DNA of 64,000 bases from Coturnix japonica (taxonomy: Eukaryota > Chordata > Aves > Galliformes > Phasianidae). The position numbers and the translations under genes were made by a program. The stretch covers positions 11,791,380 through 11,855,379 of the forward strand of contig NC_029529.1 in assembly GCF_001577835.2 (NCBI RefSeq), given 5' to 3'. Shown here one piece after another: positions 44,301-53,905 of this stretch. Each line of letters begins with the position of its first letter. Positions within the stretch are counted from its first letter, which is position 1. The notes beneath the pieces were generated by a model. That model searched no databases. It was given only the letters and a program-made list of their open reading frames with translations, and was not told the DNA's origin.

Positions 44301-44862
44301 CTCCAAACCCCACGAGGGGCCCCTGGACCTCTCGGTGAAGAGACCCTCTGAGGGCCTGGAGAAGTGCCCGCAGACCAAGAAGGAAACATGCAGTGTAGGC
44401 CTGGGGATGGAGAAGCTCCATGGCAAAGACCAAGGAGCCCTCAACAAATGTTCAGCCCCAGCTGAGGCTGGAGATGAGGAGGGGCTGCCAAGCTGCCTCC
44501 TGGAGGCTGAAAACAAAACCATCGACCTGCTGATCAAGATGAGCCACTCGGAAAACCTCCGGGCATCCTCTGAGCCCCACCTGGGTGCGGTGATCAAGGC
44601 GGAGGTGCTGCCCCTCGCCATGCCGCTGGAGCTACGGCACGTCATGGAGCCCTACTACAGCCGCACCACCAAGTGCGAGGCGGACTCCAGCGTCCTGCTG
44701 TGCTCTGATGGCAGATCCAGCACCACCCAGGGCCCTCCGCTCCCCGTCACTGCTGAGGATGGGCCGCTGGGATGCCGGGCCATGCAGCGCTCCCTGTCCT
44801 GCAGCCTTCCCAGTGAGACAGACACGGTGTGTGTCCACAGCCCTTTGCATGCTGACCCTTAA
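41362..44862 (+). CDS. PRR35: proline-rich protein 35 (ZNF750-type zinc finger), 849 aa, 2 coding exons
   Basis: Probable nuclear transcriptional cofactor of the ZNF750 family; the role is inferred from ZNF750, which works with CtBP and controls epidermal differentiation. Exon 1 spans 41271-42980, with its acceptor at 41270 and a stop in the same frame upstream of the ATG at 41362, which fixes the start. Exon 2 runs from 43932 to the TAA at 44860-44862. The split codon (AG/T) keeps the frame. A basic KPKKPHYIPRPWGKP segment (residues 20-34) precedes a C-x2-C-x12-H-x5-C finger with C39, C42, H55 and C61, the hallmark of this family. A long acidic and proline-rich middle follows. Residues 670-674 are PLDLS, a CtBP-binding motif, and TTKCEADSS lies near the C-terminus as in human PRR35. 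At 849 residues it is longer than human PRR35 (about 571), mostly through the middle region. Synteny with CAPN15, NHLRC4 and PIGQ supports orthology. Confidence 0.93.
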
Positions 44863-46345
44863 TTCCACCTTGCTTGAAAGCTCCTGGATCTCACTAGCCA
44901 CCTCATGCTTGACCTTCCTAGTGTCCCAGCTCTCCGGTATCCCTCCTCCCCACAGATGAAAGCTTCACCACTGCCTGACTCCATAAAGTGTAAGAAACCA
45001 GCCCGTGACCCCCTCCCCACTGTCCTTTTGGGCTCTGCATGTTCAACAGCCTCAGCTCCCTGGTCCTGGAGCTCCCTTTGGAAGGGAAGTCACTAGCAGG
45101 CAAGAAAATCGAGCTGCTAAAAGCACCAAGCTTTCCATTGAAGGCTCATCCAGTCTTATCAGAGACTCTCAGGGACTTCTGCAACCCAGCTCCCATAGCA
45201 GGGGTGGGACCACAAATGGGGTGTCTGCAAGACCAAGCCTGGGTCCAGATGTGGTTGTGCTCAAGAGACTGTGTCTGTCACCTTTGTACAGAGCAGAGCT
45301 GTGACAACTTCATCCCATGGTGGCTTCAGGGTCACAGAAGGGAAGTGTTCACCCAGATGAACTGACCCAGAGGCCAAGTACCTCCCACACTGTAAAGACA
45401 AGAACATCTTCCCAGCCACAGCGACAAGAAGATGCAATAGCCATCTCGCCTCAAAGCATGGCTCCACATCTGGGTGCTGAGCTCTCTGTCCAGAGGACTT
45501 GCCATGCATGGGTACTGCGGGGCTGCAGGGACACGTTCCTGCCCATAGTTCTTCCAGTGTCCAGCTGTTTTTCTTGCCTTTACACAGACATGACTTTCCT
45601 TCCCTCTGCCCCCTTGGCCTCTCCCCATGCAGATATGATGCATGCTCCTCACAAAGACCCATGTCCCTGCAGGATACCATTCCCATGAGCTCCTGCCCAC
45701 TAGTCCTAAACTCCCAAATGATGGTAAATAGGACAGCAAAAGGGGTGAGATGGTGGTGCTGTGAGCCCTGCTGCTCAAGACACAAAGATGCTGAAAACAA
45801 CTGTAAAGGGACTTTGAGATATGCAGCTTCTGTGCTACCCACCCCTGCCCACTCAGCCCTTACCTCCTCTGAGGAACAGAACCACTCCTGGGTCTCTCTG
45901 CCCACCCCAAACCCCATCTCCTCCCTGCCCCAAGCAGCACGTTGTATTTCCTAGCAGATCCTGGGCATCTTAGAGGTCTGAGACACCAGAGAAGGAGCTG
46001 GGCTCCCAGACCACCAGCCCTGGGCTTCAGCAGGAGGTCTGTGCCCAGACCACCACACAGTGCTGCCTTTCTCCCTTTTAGCTGATGGATTGCTCGAGCA
46101 CAGGTTGCCTCCCCACACCAGTCCCTGGCTCCATCCCACCACCCCCACCTGGGACCCCCCCCCACTCACCGGTGCCTGGGGCGGCAGCCGGTGCCCGCAG
46201 CCCTCGCTGCATCACTCACGGCCTCTCCTGCCTCCGCACTAAGCCAGGGGGCAGGCAGGAGGTAGAGGCCAACCACACACTATTTATTGTTCACAGTTTT
46301 ACGAATGTACAAAATGAAAACCAAACCATTAAAAAGAAAAACCTC
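44863..46345 (+). other. PRR35: PRR35 3' UTR (probable)
   Basis: No further coding sequence follows the TAA. An AT-rich block at 46275-46345, with an ATTAAA at 46328-46333, is the first plausible end of the transcript. The UTR length is therefore inferred. Confidence 0.45.
46328..46333 (+). terminator. PRR35: probable poly(A) signal of PRR35
   Basis: ATTAAA variant in an AT-rich block, followed by A-rich and then GC-rich sequence. It is the best signal in the first 1.5 kb after the stop codon. There is no strong GT-rich downstream element, so usage is uncertain. Confidence 0.4.
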
Positions 46346-49300
46346 CGCGGGCTGCTGCTGTCTGCTGTGTTCATGCCAGGGGCATGCACTCGGGCTCTCC
46401 ATCCCAGCACCGTGCAACCTCTGGGTTTTGAGGCTTTTTCCCCTTGCTATGACTGAAGCCAGCTGCTATGGGGATGGTGAGTGTGGCTGTCCCTGTCCTC
46501 AGAGCTGGCAGAACGGTGCTAGCATCTCTTGCTCCCGAGTGTCAGCACAGGGAGCAGCAGAAGGGAAGGTGTAGGGTTGAGTCCCACGTCCTCAGTGCCA
46601 CCCAGCCCTGCTCCCTGTCCCAGTGGTGCCAGTGACACCCTGCAGAGGGGACCCTTCTTGCCTGCTGTGGCTGCCTGGGTCTCCTGCAGTGTGGCTGTGA
46701 GTGCCACCAGGAGGCAGCCAGCCTGTGGCACCATTCCAGCTCCAAAAGTGGAAGCATTTACCTTTGTATTTAAATAATGGATGGGAGTTGAACTACCAGG
46801 GTGCCTTATCCAGGCTGCAATCTGTGCCCTTGGGGCCCTCAGCCCACTCCAGCACGGGGCCCATTACACGGCTATTTGGTCACCCTAGAGGCATCTGATG
46901 GTTGGCCATTACCCACCCTTTGCAGCCTGCCCACCCGATAGCCATCTTCCTCGGTCACGGCTGACCAAAGCCTCCCTACTCACACATCCCCCCGAGTTCC
47001 TTGGCAGTGCCAAGGCTCGATCCCATCACTCGCCGGAGGACCCATCTGAATGAGGCTGAATTCCTCCCTGGTTGATTCTGCATGGTGGGGGGATGCCGGG
47101 TCACAGCAGGTCCTTGGTTCAGCACAGAGACCAGAAGCTCCTGCTCAATGGAGCTGCACGGCTTTTATGGCTTTCTTACCCTGGGTGGGTAGAGCTGCTC
47201 CTGCTCAGGTATTCCTTCTCCTCTGGGTTCAGGAGCAGAGGACAGCTCAGGGATGGAGGTGGGGGGGTAGGAGGGGAGGTTTCCTAATTAACAACCCCCC
47301 AGGGAAGGCTTCTCTCAGGTAAGGAACAAGGCTTCAGGGTAGCTTGTGCAGGAGGAAGTTATTGCTCTGCAACCTACCAGGATGTGGCTCCAGGGTTTCT
47401 GGGAGCAGAGCTGGGATGCAGAGGGTGGGATTTCTGCATCCCAACCCACTCTTCCAGCCATGGTGGCTCAGCTGTGATCATGAGGACCAGCAACAAGAAG
47501 CACAGGCAGGCACAGCCCTGTGCTCAAGGAGCTGAGCCTGGAGCATTGCTGGATGCCCATACAGGCTGTCCCCAAGTGTGGTTGGGGTGCTGGGCACTCA
47601 CTCATAGCGGTGGGCTCCCAGGTGGAACCAGCTGGGCACGAGAAGTGGTTCCTGCCCAGCACAACCAGTTCTCTCTTAACGTGACACAGGAAGGCCAGAG
47701 CTCGGAGCAGTGGAAAGTTACCGAACGTGGACTAAAGAAGGGCCAAGGTCGGCAAGGAGATTGCTGAGCAGATACGTGAAGCTGCTGAGACAACCTACAG
47801 CAGAGCTGCTGTGTCTGAGCAGGAGGGGGCAATGGGCTGGTTTCTGAACTGTGAGCTGGGGGATGCAGCCAACCTCGTCAGTTTTGTGGGAGAAAAAAAG
47901 AGCAGAAAAGCCTACAACATTCCCCTGCTGCCTTTCTTCCCCAGCCCATCCATTATTCCAGTTGGAGGTTTCCTTTCCCAGCTCGTGGGTACCTCTGAAT
48001 GGATGTGAACAGATTACTTCCCTGGGTGTTTGCCCAGGGCAGAACCACTCTGGCTTTGGAGTTGGATAAAAGGCTCAGAGAGTGAAACAGGGAGGGTTTA
48101 AGTACTTGAAAGTGATGTTGGGAGTATGTAGGAGAGCCGCAGTCTGGCTCGGGGGCACGTGGTCCCCAAGGGCAGCCTGGAAGAGCAAAAGTGAGCGCGA
48201 GAGCGTGAGCAAGAGCAAGAGTGAGAGCGGGTCTCCCTCGAGCCTCTCTCCAGCTTCCCTCTGCTCCAGGGGATGCAGGTGATGCTGGGTACCAGGGCTG
48301 GGTGCCACCCTAGGAGCCTCTCATGGCCCAGCACTGGGCTGCCACAGCCTGGTGACAGATGAGGGAAGGGTGGCAGTGAGGCTGGCTCATAGTAGTGTGG
48401 GCAGCCAGAGCGTGCCCCCGTCTTTGAACCCTGCAGTTCCCAGTGTTGGCATGGGCATGGGCTGTACCATGACACAGGTGTCTCCTGAGGTCCAGGGGTG
48501 GCTTCAAAACGGGTTGTGACAGAGGCATGGTCCTGGAAAGGTGAACAGGAGCCCCAGGGCCAGGCTGTGTTTGTTTATCATGGTGATGGAGCGCACAACA
48601 GTGAAACAAAAGGTCAGACCCTGTTGCCCTGGGAGATGGTTTTTGAAGCTGCCTATGTCCTGCTGGGACTTGGATGGAGTGGCCCCAGTACTTGTCATGT
48701 CAGGTTACTTTGCAGTTTTGTCTGGTAATAGGTCTGAAGCAGCCCTCCAGACCTCGTGAGCTTCAGGGACGCACCAATAGGACTAGAAGGGCCCCAAGTA
48801 GTAAATCAGGAACTCCCAGCTCATGGCTCCAGAGGCAGCTCCCCATCCTGCAGCACCCACAGCCAGCAGGGCCCAACTGCCTCCAAACACCCCTAAGATG
48901 GAAAAATGGGGGAGACCGATCCAAACTTCATTGTCTTTGGCTCATCTGAGTAACAGCCAGACACAAATGTTATTAAGCCCAAGGAAAACCATGGCCACAT
49001 TTAAGGTGGGTACTTTGAACTCATCCCTGGACAGGGTGGACCCCACACTATGCAAAGCCAGTGCTGAGCAGTGCCTTGTAGGTGGGATTTCACTCATTCT
49101 GCTTTTATTCCTTGCTGTCTTTGCTTGAACTGAATCAATCAGTGCTACCTCCAGCCCTGAACACAGCAGCAGGGAGCCATGGTTGAGAGACACAGAAATC
49201 AAGAGCTTCTCCATTGGACCTCAGACCCTGGCACTGCAAAAATCCCCATCTCCTCCTGTAGACTGGGGCACCCAACTGCACACAACCCAGGCTGGGAGCA

Positions 49301-49480
49301 CACAGGGAGCCATGGAGGAACAGTGAGATAAATTAAAAGCCCTGAGCCCAGGTGTGAGAATGTCTCCTCCCCAAAGGATGTTTCACTCAGGTGCAGCATA
49401 TTGCTCCCTTTGCCCCTAATTGTCACTACACCTGGGCACCTTGGGGCCTCTCCTCCACTGATCCTGGAGGAGACCAGCAG
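46346..49480. other. intergenic between PRR35 and NHLRC4
   Basis: No exon or known repeat is supported. A purine-rich imperfect tandem repeat of gagcgagag/gagcaag type lies at 48189-48232. The segment 47590-47780 is complex but unassigned. Confidence 0.5.
48189..48232 (+). repeat. short purine-rich imperfect tandem repeat
   Basis: A run of gagcgcgagagcgtgagca-like six-base units (GAGCAA/GAGCGT/GAGAGC). Minor low-complexity sequence. Confidence 0.7.
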
Positions 49481-49482
49481 GG

Positions 49483-49490
49483 AATAAAAG
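49483..49490 (+). promoter_or_regulatory. NHLRC4: TATA-like box of NHLRC4
   Basis: The string aataaaag sits in GC-rich surroundings. Transcription about 30 bases downstream (near 49510-49515) would give a first exon ending at the donor gtagga at 49703, joined to the acceptor at 50097. The same string contains AATAAA, so it could instead be a poly(A) signal of an upstream transcript. Confidence 0.4.
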
Positions 49491-49511
49491 CTGCATGCAC
49501 CAGCCCTTGTC

Positions 49512-49702
49512 TTGCTGCTTCTGGTTGTCAGCACAAGAAGCTGTTGTGTTTACCCACACTCGAGGGCAATCAACCATCACTAACAACACAACGCAGCACC
49601 ATCAGCCCCACCACCCTGAGCCTGGCCAGGGAGCAGGACAGAGCCAGCAGGAGGGCAGTGCTGCCAGGAAGGACAGGCAGCTCCAGGACATCCAGACAAG
49701 AG
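49512..49702 (+). other. NHLRC4: candidate non-coding first exon of NHLRC4
   Basis: Bounded on the right by gag then gtagga. If it is spliced to 50098, the frame of NHLRC4 is open back to a stop at 49617-49619 with no upstream in-frame ATG. That supports this exon being untranslated and translation starting at 50114. The start of transcription is only estimated from the TATA-like box. Confidence 0.4.
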
Positions 49703-50113
49703 GTAGGAGCTGGGCTCCTGGCCATGCACAGTCATTGGGCTGTGCTGGGGATGGGGTCAGGGCCAGCAAAGCGGGCTGTTGTGTATTTGGGTTTGTTACC
49801 TGGCAAGTTACCCCTTGGCTGGTAACTGGTTTGTTCCCAACTGTGGAAGCCAGTTTATTGGATTTGAACTGTTTTGGTTGCAGATCCAGCTTTGCTCCCC
49901 TTCAATTTTTGTGCCATTGTCCCTGTTTATATTTTGAGCACGTAATTAATGGGCAGGACTATGAGCTGAACTCTGCTGCTTTGGTGTGAATCCAGCCCAG
50001 CACCAACACCTTGGCCTTGTGTAGACAACAAGCACCTGAGCTCAGAGCATGTCCCCAGGGATGGGTCAGTAATAGTCCTTCCACTTACTCTGAACAGGGA
50101 TGAGAGTCTCATC

Positions 50114-51169
50114 ATGGACTCCACTCTGGAGATCAGCCAGCAGAAGGAGAAGCTTCTGAAAGCTCTCTACACCCTCCAGGTGAAGTCAAACACCACTCTG
50201 CAGACAGCCAGCCCACTGCTGAGCAGCCAGCAGGGCACGGGCATGGTGACACAGCTCCAAATCCATCAGCTGGCAGACAAGACCAAAAGCCTGTGTAGAG
50301 ACATGGACAACATCAAGAACCTCCTCCACTATCGTCAGGACGAGCTGGTCCGGCAGATCCCCAACCCCACTGGCAGCCGTTATGGGTGTGTAAGTGGGAT
50401 CCATTGCTCCCGGGATGGCTCTGTCTATGTGACAGCTGAGGGTGCTCCCTGGGTGCATGTGCTCAGCAGCACAGGCCAAGTGCTGAGGTCCCTGCCCTGC
50501 TGGCAAACAGGGGGGGAAGGTGGCAGTTTCTTGCCGGAGGATGTGACTGTGACTCGGGCAGGAATGGTGGCTGTAGCTGACATGACAAATGGGGCTGTCT
50601 GGGTCTTCAATCCTCACACCACCCCCACCAAAGGGGAATGGATAAGGATCGGGAAGGTTGGCTCCCCCAGGGGTGTTGGAGTGGACTCCACGGGGAAGAT
50701 CTTAGTAGCAGACTATGCCCAAGGCCAGGTCTGCAGCTTTGCACTGGACCATGCCTTCAGAGCACTGAACATCCGCTCAGTCCCCAACCTGCAGGGACCT
50801 CGTTATGTCAGTCCAGCACCCAATGGAGGCTTTGTGGTAAGCGAGGAATGTGGAGACGTCAAGGTGTTCATGAGCAGCCATCAACTCGTCTGCTCCCTCA
50901 GCAGCAAATACAGACACCAGTTTGGCAACCCAGCAGGGGTGTGTGTGGACACGGAAGGCAGCGTGGTGGTGGCAGACGAGCAGCACCGCACTGTCCATTT
51001 GTTCCCAGAGAACGGAGCTCCCATCTGCCTGGTATCCACAGGGCTGCGGAGGCCAACTGGCGTGGCCTGCTCCCCCTTTGGGCAGCTCTTTGTGGCAGAC
51101 ACAGGTGAGAACTGTGTGAAAGTCTTCAGGTACCACGTGAGGCCCCGACAGCCCTTGGGCACCTTCTGA
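50114..51169 (+). CDS. NHLRC4: NHL repeat-containing protein 4, 351 aa
   Basis: Probable cytoplasmic beta-propeller protein; its function is unknown. One coding exon follows the acceptor at 50097. The ATG has a strong context (A at -3, G at +4). Residues 1-85 look helical and coiled-coil-like (heptad-like leucines in KEKLLKALYTLQ and DKTKSLCRDMDNIKNLL). Six NHL-type blades follow at about residues 90-125, 139-168, 184-212, 228-256, 271-299 and 312-339, each with the pattern of a conserved glycine, hydrophobic strand and VAD or similar. Blades 4 to 6 match the human protein closely (SEECGDVKVF, GNPAGVCVD, VVVADEQHR, APICLVSTG). Human NHLRC4, as I recall, has only about 123 residues and corresponds to the last third. 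The gene lies between PRR35 and PIGQ as in human. Confidence 0.93.
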   Translation: MDSTLEISQQKEKLLKALYTLQVKSNTTLQTASPLLSSQQGTGMVTQLQIHQLADKTKSLCRDMDNIKNLLHYRQDELVRQIPNPTGSRYGCVSGIHCSRDGSVYVTAEGAPWVHVLSSTGQVLRSLPCWQTGGEGGSFLPEDVTVTRAGMVAVADMTNGAVWVFNPHTTPTKGEWIRIGKVGSPRGVGVDSTGKILVADYAQGQVCSFALDHAFRALNIRSVPNLQGPRYVSPAPNGGFVVSEECGDVKVFMSSHQLVCSLSSKYRHQFGNPAGVCVDTEGSVVVADEQHRTVHLFPENGAPICLVSTGLRRPTGVACSPFGQLFVADTGENCVKVFRYHVRPRQPLGTF

Positions 51170-51429
51170 CAACCTTCAGAGTGGGGCCGGTCCCACCACA
51201 ACCCTGCTGAGCTTTGGGTCCACTGGTGGGTCACAAATGAAGGTATTCCCGTTGTCCCTGCATTCAACCACATTGTTGGCATCCAGCTTTTCCAGAGGGC
51301 AGAAACAAGGATTACAGCAACAGTGGTTCAGCTCTACACCTCTTGGATTCACCAGAGCAGCTAAAGGACTGAGATAAGGCGGTGGGCATGGAACAGCCCC
51401 CCCATGGCAATGGGACACAGCTGTCAGAC

Positions 51430-51535
51430 ACAGGGTTTGGGTTTTGGTGGTGCTGTGTGGAGCCGGAGGTTGGTATCCATGGTCCCTGTGGGTCCCTTCC
51501 AACTCTGGCTCCATACAAATGACTTTGTGTTGGTG
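51430..51535 (+). mobile_element. old CR1 LINE 3' relic in the NHLRC4 3' region
   Basis: The ggttttggtggtgctgtgtg segment followed by tgtgggtcccttccaactct is recognisable CR1 tail wording. The terminus is decayed. It probably lies within the NHLRC4 3' UTR. Confidence 0.65.
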
Positions 51536-51698
51536 TATTGCAAACTTATCGCCATCCTCTCGTGTGTCTTTTCAATGAAATAATTACATCTCTTCCACAC
51601 GCTCCCATTTATTGTGGCCACCCTGATGTCCAACGCAGAGCACAGCCAGAGGGGTAAGGCCAGGACAGAGCCGAGTCTGAGATCCCCTCCAGGAGACC

Positions 51699-51704
51699 AT
51701 TAAA
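51699..51704 (+). terminator. NHLRC4: probable poly(A) signal of NHLRC4
   Basis: ATTAAA within accattaaaagcaagg, 530 bases after the stop codon. A weaker candidate lies near 51577. It is uncertain which is used. Confidence 0.4.
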
Positions 51705-52059
51705 AGCAAGGTAACGAATTCCATGCCGCATTCCTGACCTCTGCAGGGAAGCAGCAACTACTGCACGGAGCGCGTTTCCTACGTGCACATCCCATTGCTC
51801 GCACAGCCGTGGGGCTTCGCTATCAGCAGGGCAGAGGGAAGGGTGTTTTCCTCTCCTGCTCTATCTCATGGCAGGACAGGCTGCCCCACTGCTCCAGGGC
51901 TGTTGCTGACAATTTAGGGTGCTCAGCCTGGCTGTGTCCTGCACTCTGTGCTGCAATCTATGCCCTACAGCTGCCAAAGGCGTTTATCCCTCATTGTAAG
52001 CACATCCATCCCGGTGGGTGCCCCTTCCCATCGTGCAGGGTCAGAGCACAACGGGAGGC

Positions 52060-52460
52060 TGCCAGGCACCACGAGGCACCGGAGCCGAGCACGGCGGCCA
52101 CATGAGATAGTGAAACCGAGCGCTGGCGCTGCTTATCTCGCAGGCTCAGCAGCAGCTGCGGGTTATACCAGCCCTGTAAGGGTGGGAGGAGGGCAGCGCT
52201 GCGGGGTGAGGGGCTGGAACCAGCACCGCAACGGAACGCGGGGCGCGGAGCTGCGGGGCCGGCCGGGCTGAGCGCGGTGCGCAGGCGGAGCGTGCGGGCA
52301 GCCGGAAGCGGGCGGTGCGGAGCGGTAGGAGGAGCGGGACCGGAGCGGGGCTGGGGGTGATGGTGGGGGGGTGCGGTGCGGGTGGGGTGCGGGTACATGG
52401 CGTGTGTGCTGTGTCTGCAGGCATGGGGGCAATAACGGCAGCGGGAAGAGCTCGGGGTTC
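52060..52460 (+). promoter_or_regulatory. PIGQ: CpG island, probable PIGQ promoter
   Basis: High G+C with dense CpG and a perfect ETS-type site (ccggaagc at 52302-52309), typical of housekeeping promoters without a TATA box. It lies 1.4 kb before the acceptor of the first PIGQ coding exon, and no other gene start is nearby. A donor-like gtagga occurs at 52325, so the first untranslated exon may end at 52324. The exact start cannot be fixed. Confidence 0.6.
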
Positions 52461-52506
52461 CCAGGAACGGATTTACCGGGGGCTCCTTCCCACGTCCCCT
52501 GCACGG

Positions 52507-52524
52507 TTAGGGTTACGGTTAGGG
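52507..52524 (+). repeat. short telomere-like repeat
   Basis: Three six-base units in a row, TTAGGG, TTACGG and TTAGGG, at the edge of the CpG island. Too short to be called an interstitial telomere; probably chance or a small relic. Confidence 0.75.
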
Positions 52525-52529
52525 TTTGC

Positions 52530-53879
52530 TGGGAAGGGCCCCCCCCCCATCTCAGCTGTCCAGGGCCCACCCGTGGCTGTGGGCACCGAAATCATCCCTC
52601 GTTTAGTTTAAAGCCATCCCTCCCCAGCTCCTGTCGCCGTCTGCTGGTGATGTGAGCAGGATGTCCTGCTTTTCCATCTGTTTGGGTCTTTTGGTTGGGG
52701 TTTAGTGTTGCTGTTCCCCTGTTGGACTGCAGGTCCCTCGTCCTTTCTGTGCCTGCTGTGCTGCACCTTTCTGGTCTCAGGATGTCACACCTGCCAGTTT
52801 TCTACCCTTCTTTTGCTATGTTTTCCCTTTCCAAACTGAAGCCCTTTGGACAAAATACAGGTTATTTGAGGCTCTCCCACAGTGCTCACAGGCTCCACAT
52901 CTCTGCAGTTATCCATGGTCATGGTGATGTCATTCCCACTGTGGGCTCCCAAAGCTGCTCTCCCCATGGGCTGGAGCCCCCAGTGCCTGCAGGTGCTGTG
53001 CTCAGCACCCTGAGCACCCTGATGGATGGGATGCACTGGGGTGAGCTGCACTGTGCTCCTCCATGAGCCATGTTTGCAGGACTGTGGGCTTGGGAGCAGC
53101 TTAACCACTTGCCTTTGCTGCTGCATCACTGCCTGCACAGTGATGCATTCCACATCCATCCCACTGCAAACTGCCCAGTGCTGAGATTTACTCCATCAGT
53201 TGTGCAGTGTTAAAAAGGGAAGAAAGAAACCAAACCACGGGGACCTGCACGTTGTGCATCCTCTGTGCATGTTATAAATACACTGCGTTCCTCTTTCCGA
53301 CTGACTGGGTCCCTCGCAGAGCAGCCAGCCTGAGGGGCTGTGGAGTTTTCACATCTCTAACAAAGCACTGAAGGACAGAAAAGGACAACGGGTGCCAGAT
53401 GTCGATTGTTCTGTGCGAGTGTTCTCCTTACAGCAATTAGATTTCTGTTAGAAACCTGCACCTTATTTAAAGGGATGTTGTCAGCAGCCCTGAAGCTCCT
53501 TTTAATAAAAGTCTTAATGAAGCCATTGAGATATTTTCTTAATGACATCAAGGAAAGTACTTCAGATACAGTGCACTGATAAAGCAGAGATGCCTCTCCT
53601 GCTTTGGCATCTTGCATCTAAGATTGTATTGTATTGTATTGAAGCTACTTGGTAAACTTGAATCAGTCAGTTGTTGCAGCCTGCTTGCAGCAAACAGTCT
53701 TGTCTTTGTTTCTAGTTGATAGGAGGGGATGAGCTTTGTGGTTGTGGCTGTTGGGTGTGTTTGTTACTGAGCTCAGCTCCGGGTGACAAAGGAGACCTCC
53801 TTGCTGCTGACTTTGGCCAGCTCACGTTTTCCTTGCATTGAATCACCATCCCAGGTTTTGTTTCTGTCTCTGCTGGCAG
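52530..53879 (+). other. PIGQ: 5' intron of PIGQ, no exon seen
   Basis: Between the CpG island and the first coding exon I see no coding sequence. The part after 53260 is AT-richer. A small (ATTGT)n run lies at 53622-53641. Confidence 0.5.
53622..53641 (+). repeat. short (ATTGT)n repeat
   Basis: About four pentanucleotide units. Minor. Confidence 0.85.
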
Positions 53880-53905
53880 GTGTCCCGTTACCAAGGATTG
53901 CTGGC

